A stretch of 24,000 bases of DNA from Cryptomeria japonica. Its lineage: Eukaryota; Streptophyta; Pinopsida; Cupressales; Cupressaceae. Shown in pieces: positions 16,990-24,000 of the stretch (positions within the stretch are counted from its first letter, which is position 1; every line of letters begins with the position of its first letter). The stretch covers positions 305,967,450 through 305,991,449 of the forward strand of contig NC_081408.1 in assembly GCF_030272615.1 (NCBI RefSeq), written 5' to 3'. The notes under the pieces were generated by a model that saw only the letters and a list, made by a program, of their open reading frames with translations, did not search any database and had not been told where the DNA came from. Position numbers and translations under genes: made by a program.

Positions 16990-19050
16990 TTGAGAGACAC
17001 GAAGTTAGGATGGTCAACTAGTGGATCCTCTTCCCTAGAAGTAGAAATAGACAAATTAGGAAACAGAATACTAGTGGATTAAGAGAAAATATATGTAACA
17101 ACCCAATATGATTTTTAAAAGAAAAATTTGATTATAATATCATTTAATTGTTTAGGAAAAAAAATAATTGAGGTTATAAAGACTATATTGGGAGGAGATC
17201 TTGATCATCTAGGTTAGTCTATATTTTGTTAGATAATTATTTTCCATCATCTATAGGCACTTAATTAGTGAGAGCATTTTCTTCTCTCTTTTGAGGCCCA
17301 ACTTGATATTGAGAATTTAGAACTTCAAGTGTTAGATAGAGTCAAGTGAGAGTTTCTTTCAATCCTTGGGAGGGGTTTATTTGTGTTAGTGGTAAGATGT
17401 AGGCAAGTAGTGAAATTTTTTTTTTCCTCCTAGCTAAGAGCAAAAAAGGTTATCTCTATTTTCTTCATGAGATGTGCCAAGTAGAGTCAAAGTGACTATG
17501 CAACTAGCCCTAATAGGGGAATTTAGCATGAAGAGGTGAATAGGGTGGTAATCCTTTCCATATTGCAAGGGGGATTCTCTCTTTGATCAAGAGTATCATG
17601 GCAGGCCACCTCCAAGGCCATTGACCTAAAATTGAATCTATATGAAAATATTAGAAATTACCAACAACTTCATGCGAGTAAAACATTTATCTTCAATAGA
17701 AACAAAAATAAACAAGCCAATATTTCTACCTTTCTAAATGATAAAATGATCTCCAAGTTGAAAGAATGCCATAACAAAGTAAATTTAGTCATAGTATTAA
17801 CCTCATCACCCAACAAGATATTGTGCCATGTCAAGGGATCTAGTTTAAAAGGCTTAAAAAATTCACGATTCCATAATCATGTCATGTCAATTGTACATAA
17901 TTGCAAGACCAAAGCAAATGATTGATTATTTGAAATTACAAAGAAAATGAACATTTGAGGTAGACACAACTAAATGTGTTTACCATTTTACAATACAAAG
18001 ACCTTGGTGGAGTAAACCTAGGAAGAATGTGCAATATTGGGCTCCACTACTACTTTCTTAAGTTCCTTGATTTGTATATTCAAGATAAAAAATGGTGATT
18101 GAATAGACTATCTTGAATTCAACTTATAAATCATAGTAAAATATAGATTAACATTTTTTGGGGATATAATTATGGAAATGGGTATCAAAATATGATTTCC
18201 AATTCTCCCACCATGGTTTTGTAGAGTGCACAAAAATATTGTACATATGCTAAAAATGTGTCACCCACTTATCATTTGGTCATGCATTTTTATCTACAAC
18301 GTTCAAGTTATAGTTGGTTTTAGAATGTGGCTATGAAAGAAAAGCAAAAGTGTTCTTAGAATATAAAATATTAGATATGATTGATGCCTCTTTTGAAGAA
18401 TATTATAGACTACATCCAAGAAATCTTAGCTAATAGATTTTCCTTAAAAATAATAGTGGAAAACCACTATAAAGATTGTAGATTGATGGTGAGTCCATCG
18501 TCAAAACCACCACCATTCCACAAAAGCCCAAATTAGCAGCTTCTTATGCTTTCTAGATACTTTTCACTACAAATTTTCTCATAGTTTCAACATGAAAATA
18601 AGAGGCAACTAATGAATGAAAGCCAAGGACATTCTAGCTCAATGTCTCATTAAAGGAATCCAAAGAGGTAACAATTCATTAATAGAATTTCCTAGGATTC
18701 ATTATCATTACAAGACCTCATAATTAACTTGGAGCCTTAATATAATGTTTTTAATGTTGACTATTTGTGATGTTGAATAAATCATTTCTATGAAATTAAT
18801 TTTTTGTTTTCATGACAATGCCAAGGTCTATAATCTTGTAAACTCATAAATATTAACAATTTTAAATCAATTTTTATCTCAAACTACCTCTACCACCATA
18901 TATTGCAAGCCAAGAGCTATTGGACCTAGCAGTGAAATTAATTTTATTTTTTAAATACTTTAATAGCTATTTAAATTTGTGAGTATTGAAAGCATGGAAT
19001 ATATTAACTGTTTCTTGTTTGGGATAAGATTTTTTTTTTGTAGTGATATT
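16990..19050. repeat. Segmental duplication, copy C (pairs with 8190-10125)
   Basis: It aligns with 8190-10125 in the same orientation, as described there, with extra or missing pieces throughout. A frame at 17632-17925 (97 codons, mostly Lys/Asn/Ile-rich) has no counterpart in copy B, where stops occur in the matching segment, so it is probably chance. The end of recognisable similarity is near GTATTGAAAGCATGG (about 18982), with weaker matches to about 19050. Confidence 0.75.
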
Positions 19051-20239
19051 CTTGTTAACAAACATCCATGGGAATTTTTAAATAACAATAATTTTGTAAA
19101 TTTGTGCCTTCTAGAGATAGGGTGCACATTTACTATTTTTGTGTATGTATGTAAGCTACAAAGGGGCTTCATAAGTTTTACTCTTGGGAGTAGGAGATCC
19201 CATAGTTAGGGATAACAAAAACTTTAACCAAATCGAATTTGGAATGCATATTTTAGTTAAACACAAAAAACTCATTTTGGTAGTTTTCCATCATAAAATT
19301 ATATGAAGTGCCATTTTTTATGCAATATCAAAAGTAAATGAAGTGTTGACTATGTAAACAATAATATTTCTAATTAAGTCTTTGTATTATTCTTTGCAAA
19401 GCCAATTATTATAACAACTTATTACAAATTTCAAGCATTCAACTTTTCAATGTTGAGTTTTTTCAATCAATATTGAAATCGCAATGCATTTGTTTAAGAC
19501 CTTTTATTAGTCAAATGACTGATTTAAAGATATACATATATTTAATAAATGAATAGTCATCATTGTTGAATTTTCCAATCAATTTAGTACTAATATTATT
19601 GACCAATTTAAAAGAAAAAATATTATCTTGATGATGCATATTTTATTTACAATAAGATTCACATGATCATGGGAGTAACAAAATACTCCACAAAATTAAT
19701 GTGAAAGATTCACTAGAACATTGTCATGATTATATACTAAGTGTTTACATAGTTTCATTCTAATTCAAATCTTTATTTCATTGTATTAAAATAATTTTTC
19801 TTCTATGCTTATAATGTATTAGAATGTGAATCCTAAGTGGAGCCTCAAACCCTTATAGTTATAGTAGAAATATAATAATTTGAAAGCCATATTTAAGCCC
19901 AAGTCACATTTACTCATATTTTCCTTTAAAGCTACTGGTATCTTACTTGAAAATAATTATATGTTCTTGATTATTTATTTTGATTTTTTCTTAAGAGTCC
20001 AAGACGGATCATCATATATTGAATATATTTTCCAATTATTTTGGACCAGTGAATTTATTTATTTGAAATATTATGATTTAAAGGATTTTTCTATAGTAAG
20101 TAATAAATATTTGATCTACAATTTTTTTTGTAATAATTTTTAATTCTACAAAATAAAATTAATTCCCATGTTCAACAATTATATATGTTATCTTTATGAT
20201 ATCTTAACACATAATTTATCAAATACAAAATTTAAGGAT
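19051..20239. other. AT-rich spacer, no gene seen
   Basis: Very AT-rich sequence with only short low-complexity frames rich in Phe, Ile, Asn and Tyr. I see no repeat, promoter cluster or family motif. Confidence 0.5.
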
Positions 20240-20356
20240 ATGAGTAGGAAGGGGAGCACTAGGGTTTTCAGAGGAGGGGAGGTTATAGGGGACAAGGATG
20301 AAGGCAATGGCGATGGGGAGGACAATAGTGATAAACATGGTGTACCTTCTAGATGA
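20240..20356 (+). CDS. Mini-ORF similar in layout to the one at 5172
   Basis: These 38 codons run from ATG 20240 to TGA 20354-20356. The head MSRKGSTRVFRGGEV is basic and Gly-rich and the tail is acidic (GDKDEGNGDGEDNSDKH). The DNA core CTAGGGTTTTCAGAGG corresponds to GTAGGGTTTCAGGTGG at 5208. T/G-rich DNA follows the stop, as after 5303. It probably marks a third fragment of the same retroelement family, on the + strand. It is unlikely to be a working gene. Confidence 0.3.
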   Translation: MSRKGSTRVFRGGEVIGDKDEGNGDGEDNSDKHGVPSR

Positions 20357-20498
20357 GTCTATTTTGTGGCCCTCTTGTGGGTCATCTTGGTTCTGGTGTA
20401 TTTGGATTTGTCTCCTTCTGTGTGGTTCCTTGTCATGGTGGTGCAGGAGCACCTAGTTGAACAAAACTCTCCTCTTTGAGTATTTAATGCTTTCATGT

Positions 20499-21060
20499 TT
20501 GTAATGTCCTATGTAATGTTTATAATGTTTTTTAGGTTGTTGTGTGTCTTTTATAGTGGTTTTGATCTCGTTTTGGGCTCAAGAGGTCAAGTTTTGCCTT
20601 TCAGGCTTTGAGTTGACAATTTTTGGCAAAAATGTGCAAAATTTCCAAAAGGTCTTCTAATGCTTTCCAAAGAATTGAAACATGTTTGATAAGTGTTTTT
20701 AAGAATGTCTAAGTTGTTTATACAATTTTATAAGGTTATAATGTCAAAAATGTCTTTTGGAGCAAAAAATGTTGTCATTTGGCTTGCAAAAGTTGTCAAA
20801 GTTGTCATTTTTGGGTTTTTCTAGCAAAATGCAGTTGTGGAAGCCTCATGTCCGTAAAGGGATTGGTAAATAATTATAAATTATATAAAAAGGCCTCCCT
20901 TTTCCTGGAGAAAGGTTGGTGATTTTATGAGCAAAGATTCCTAATAAAAATCATGAAATTTTGGCTTTATTCACTGTTTTTTGCTTCTTTGGAGTAACAA
21001 TCCATACTGTAGCTTTGCTAGTCCGTACTGTACCTTGGGAAAGTGTGCATAGTAGTTTTA
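20499..21060 (+). mobile_element. LTR-like promoter and poly(A) region, fragment
   Basis: A TATA box in a strong context (TATATAAAAAGG, 20882-20893) is followed about 55 bases later by AATAAAAATCATGAAAT. That spacing fits the U3-R arrangement of a long terminal repeat. TGTAATGTCCTATG at 20499 could be its TG start, but no matching CA end, primer-binding site or second copy is in the window. A duplicated TCCATACTGTA/TCCGTACTGTA pair lies at about 21001 and 21022. It could also be an ordinary promoter of an unseen gene. Confidence 0.3.
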
Positions 21061-22884
21061 AAATTCTCTCCAAGTGATTTTAGTACTGGTTTCCTTTGGA
21101 AATTTGTTTGTACAAAATTATTTTACTTTTGTGTGCTCACTGCCTTGTCAAGGGTTTGAAGTTCCAAAATGCCACCACTTGACTAATCCAGGTCTGGGAT
21201 CCCACAAAATGGATTTATTCAAGTTGGTACTCATGTATATAGTGTATATATGCTTCTTGTTGTGCCAAAATTGTGTTTGGAAGGACTTGAGTGAATACTA
21301 GGCAAGTATTGATTACTCAGCTAGTAGCATGTTTAAAAACTCAAGATTTGCACCCAAAAGTAATTTGGAGTTAAAAAATGTATGAGGCAGAGGTTTGGAC
21401 ATATGTCTAAGGGTGTTTAAGATCACCTTGGTTTGTTAGAGTAGCTTGTTCCTATTAAACATTCTCACTTTGTAAACAAAAGAGTGAGTTCACTATTTTT
21501 GTAAATTGTGTTTGTCAAAATGATCAAGGAATGCTTCAAAGCATAATCCAAGCCTTATAAACATGAAGGCTATGTAATAGGGAAGTTCATTATTGTTTTG
21601 CAAACCTCATGGAGGTATATTTTCCAGTTCAAACTCCTTGTCATGTAGGACCAAAGATGTAGCAGCAGATTGATTGGTAAAGGGGCAATTCTAATAGTGA
21701 CAATGACATTTCAGTTGTTTGCCAAGTGTTTGGCATTATGTTTGCAGGACAGTAGTAGGGAAAGGCTTCAATTTGGTGTGGCAGAAGTTCTAAGCTAGTT
21801 TGGAGGCTTGATAGGTGGAGTTGGGAAGATTTCTCTATGTTCTTTGGGTCTAAACCCTACAAAAGTGCCACAAATAGTGGATAGTCCTCAATCTGCATTA
21901 ACAGTGGTCTAAAACATAAAAATCTATGAGAATATACCCCTAAGACATAATCCAAATCAGTTTGAGGGAGGAAATGCCCATCGTAGAGCAGGATAAGCAA
22001 AAAAGTGTCAATTACCCCTCCACGGGCTAGTAGCCCTTTTGATTGCATAACATACACTTTACAAGAACCCGATTGCAAGGAGGACTTTGGGTCTTAAGAA
22101 ACTTCATGAGATATTCCCAAAACAATGAAATAAACAACATATAGGCCCTTGGATAGTGTGTATTCCCTTTTTGAGGTTTTGACCCTTGGTTGGTGAGTTG
22201 AGTAAGCCAAAGGCTATGGGCCTTAAACTAAGTTTTGATCATCAAACCTTGAGAAGACCTTGTTTCTCTACATGACCAAGTTGGAATTTCCTAATGCACA
22301 CTCAAAACAATAAGTTGAATGTATAGTAAGCCAGGGATTGAGAAATGTGTAGATGGGTGAAGTGAGGAGTTGGAGTAAGCTAGAGTAAGGGTATGAATTT
22401 CCACCAAGAAGGGAGGTTGATGGTGAAGAATTGTAGAGAGACCTATCAAGTGTAACTAAACTTGTTATTGCAAACATTAGGAGAAGACACAAACAATACC
22501 TCTTGTTTCCTTTTATGGCCTTTTGACTCAAATTATCCTTTTTGAGCACTTATCTAGCAACCTCCCTATCACATGGGTTGAAGAGAGGTTTTCTCTTGTG
22601 TAATAAGTGAGTGTGTGATGACTTATTTCCCTCATATTGTTTGTTCTATTAGCTTAGACTTGTTTCTGGGTCCCTTAAGTTACTTCTACCAAGGTCACCG
22701 TGGTTTGGGTTTTTTCACAATATTTGAGTTTGTGGGTACAAGATCCTTCCTTGTTTTGTGTCATGATTTTGGGTGTGGTGTTGTTCACTTCTATATGTCT
22801 ATTGTTAGGATGGTATTTTGTGGTGTACCCGATATTGTGGGGGTTGTCCTGCTACATGGAGTTTCTAGGGACTTGAGGAGCTTC
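21061..22884. other. Probable retroelement-derived noncoding DNA
   Basis: Only short unrelated frames are found on either strand. The less AT-rich composition and the T/G-rich stretch at 22560-22884 resemble retroelement untranslated sequence, but no protein motif, primer-binding site or paired repeat supports a firm call. Confidence 0.3.
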
Positions 22885-24000
22885 TATAACGCCTCGCCAA
22901 GAAACCCTAGGGAAAACAACTAACATTCTAGAAAAATAATGAAATATTATTTTTTAAAACTATTAAGTGAACATCTAATAACATAAGATGAATAAATTTA
23001 AATCACTAATGCATAAGAAGAAGACAACTAATAACTTTTCCCTAAGGTCTCTCAACATGGTTACTTATCTAACCATATATTTCTCAAGGAAATCAATCTA
23101 ACTAAAGATAACATTTAATGCATTCATGTACTTAAATATTAAAATCACTAAAATAATTCATTTAAGCGAGATAATGATTTATACAATATCATTGCATAAT
23201 ATAAATATTTTTTAAAGCTACATACATCATTAACACAATTAATTACATAGAATCAAAGTTTCCAATAACTGAGATAAGATCCTACCATCTAAGTCTCATT
23301 TCATATACATCAAGTTTACATCATAGTCACATCATGATTACATCAGTTGCCATGTAGGAAATTATATACATAGGTTACTCAGATACACATAAGTGCAATT
23401 GATAGATACATAAAGTCACCATCTGAAACACTGATATGACCAAATCCAAGAGAGCAATCCGGAACAAGAATAAAGCCATTCCATGCAAGATTGGAACAAA
23501 ATATTCGATGGAAAAAGACACTACCACCCAACCTTGTAAACCAAAAAGGACCACCCCTCCATGCTAGGAGATAGACATAATTCCCTTGAGAAAGAAAACA
23601 AGAAAATACATCGCATGGTCTAAACACACTTCCACCGATTAAAGACACAAACAAGATACACATAGATACAAATCCAACAAGAATACTCCAAAGGCTTCAA
23701 ACACCTGCCAGGACTCTAGTTCTCACAAGGGGAGAGTGTCATTGTATAGCTTTATATGGGTTATCCTAACAGGTATCCATAGGTCCCAAACCCCATCCTG
23801 GGTTATCTTGACAACCTCTCCTGACCCTCAGGCCCCATTCAAATCTCATGCAGAACCAACATACCTTTCAAAAGGAAAAGGTAGTTGATCTTGCCATTCC
23901 AAACTTTCCACACCTCATCTTGAGCCTAAACAAGAACTCAATCTATGGGCAGGGCACACTTAATATTGTTTAATGTGTTAAACTATCCAACCCCATAATT
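22885..24000. mobile_element. Possible LTR terminus and adjoining unresolved DNA
   Basis: TATAACGCCTCGCCAAGAAA followed by CCCTAGGG resembles the TGTAACGCC/CCC-type starts seen in many plant Ty3-gypsy LTRs, with TG changed to TA. The following 500 bases are AT-rich. From 23380 to 23960 the - strand is T/G-rich and holds a 94-codon frame (23379-23663) that I do not recognise. The partner LTR would lie outside the window, so the call rests on one motif. Confidence 0.25.

Noticed and set aside
17093-17110. LTR start suggested by TGTAACAACCC
   Set aside because: It lies within the B/C segmental duplication with no paired terminus or flanking repeat, so it is probably chance.
17632-17925. 97-codon frame in the copy C duplicate
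   Set aside because: The frame is not open in the paired copy B segment and its composition is low-complexity Lys/Asn/Ile.
22268-22549. 93-codon - strand frame with a hydrophobic segment
   Set aside because: No recognisable family, promoter or conservation was seen; the surrounding DNA looks like retroelement untranslated sequence.

Overview
The window looks like nuclear DNA from a seed plant with a large, AT-rich, repeat-rich and gene-poor genome. A gymnosperm such as a conifer is my best guess, but that is inference. The only securely recognisable protein family is SAUR, the land-plant family of small auxin-up RNAs. The rest is old repeats, retroelement debris, a satellite-like array, a long microsatellite and AT-rich spacer.

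The organising feature is one SAUR locus present three times on the + strand, each time in a different state. Copy A (promoter from about 801, coding region 1257-1647) has a 1-base insertion near base 1356. It breaks the original frame but leaves an open 103-codon SAUR domain from a later ATG at 1336. Copy B (7671-8110) keeps a recognisable promoter and 3' flank, but the whole coding region is missing: the sequence just after the TATA region runs straight into the downstream flank. Copy C (promoter from about 15144, coding region 15646-16047) is an intact 133-codon SAUR gene. The B and C copies also share about 2 kb of further downstream sequence (8190-10125 and 16990-19050), so they arose by segmental duplication rather than by retroposition of an mRNA.

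Layout. 1-420: end of an unidentified ORF. 542-721: two AT-rich direct repeats. 801-2260: SAUR copy A. 2488-2820: purine tract ending in (TA)14(GA)56. 3245-6700: two diverged fragments of one retroelement family arranged head to head. 6752-7379: a stop- and frameshift-damaged coding relic on the - strand. 7671-10125: SAUR copy B and shared downstream DNA. 11129-11535: a tRNA-derived SINE on the - strand with 13-base flanking repeats. 13085-13265: a second SINE-like element. 13540-15025: a diverged tandem array interrupted by about 375 bases of other DNA. 15144-19050: SAUR copy C, with a local 149-base tandem duplication and a small SINE carrying 13-base target duplications in its 3' flank. 19050-24000: AT-rich spacer, a third mini-ORF of the retroelement type (20240), an LTR-like promoter and poly(A) region (about 20500-21000) and an LTR-like terminus (22885).

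The locus reads as a small-gene family caught in birth and death: one functional copy, one frameshifted copy and one promoter-only copy, separated and modified by SINE and retroelement insertions. No prokaryotic features, CRISPR arrays or viral genes were seen, and no new multi-gene system is evident. The promoter-only SAUR, the frameshifted copy with its overlapping upstream ORF, and the two SINEs with clear target duplications are the most checkable observations.
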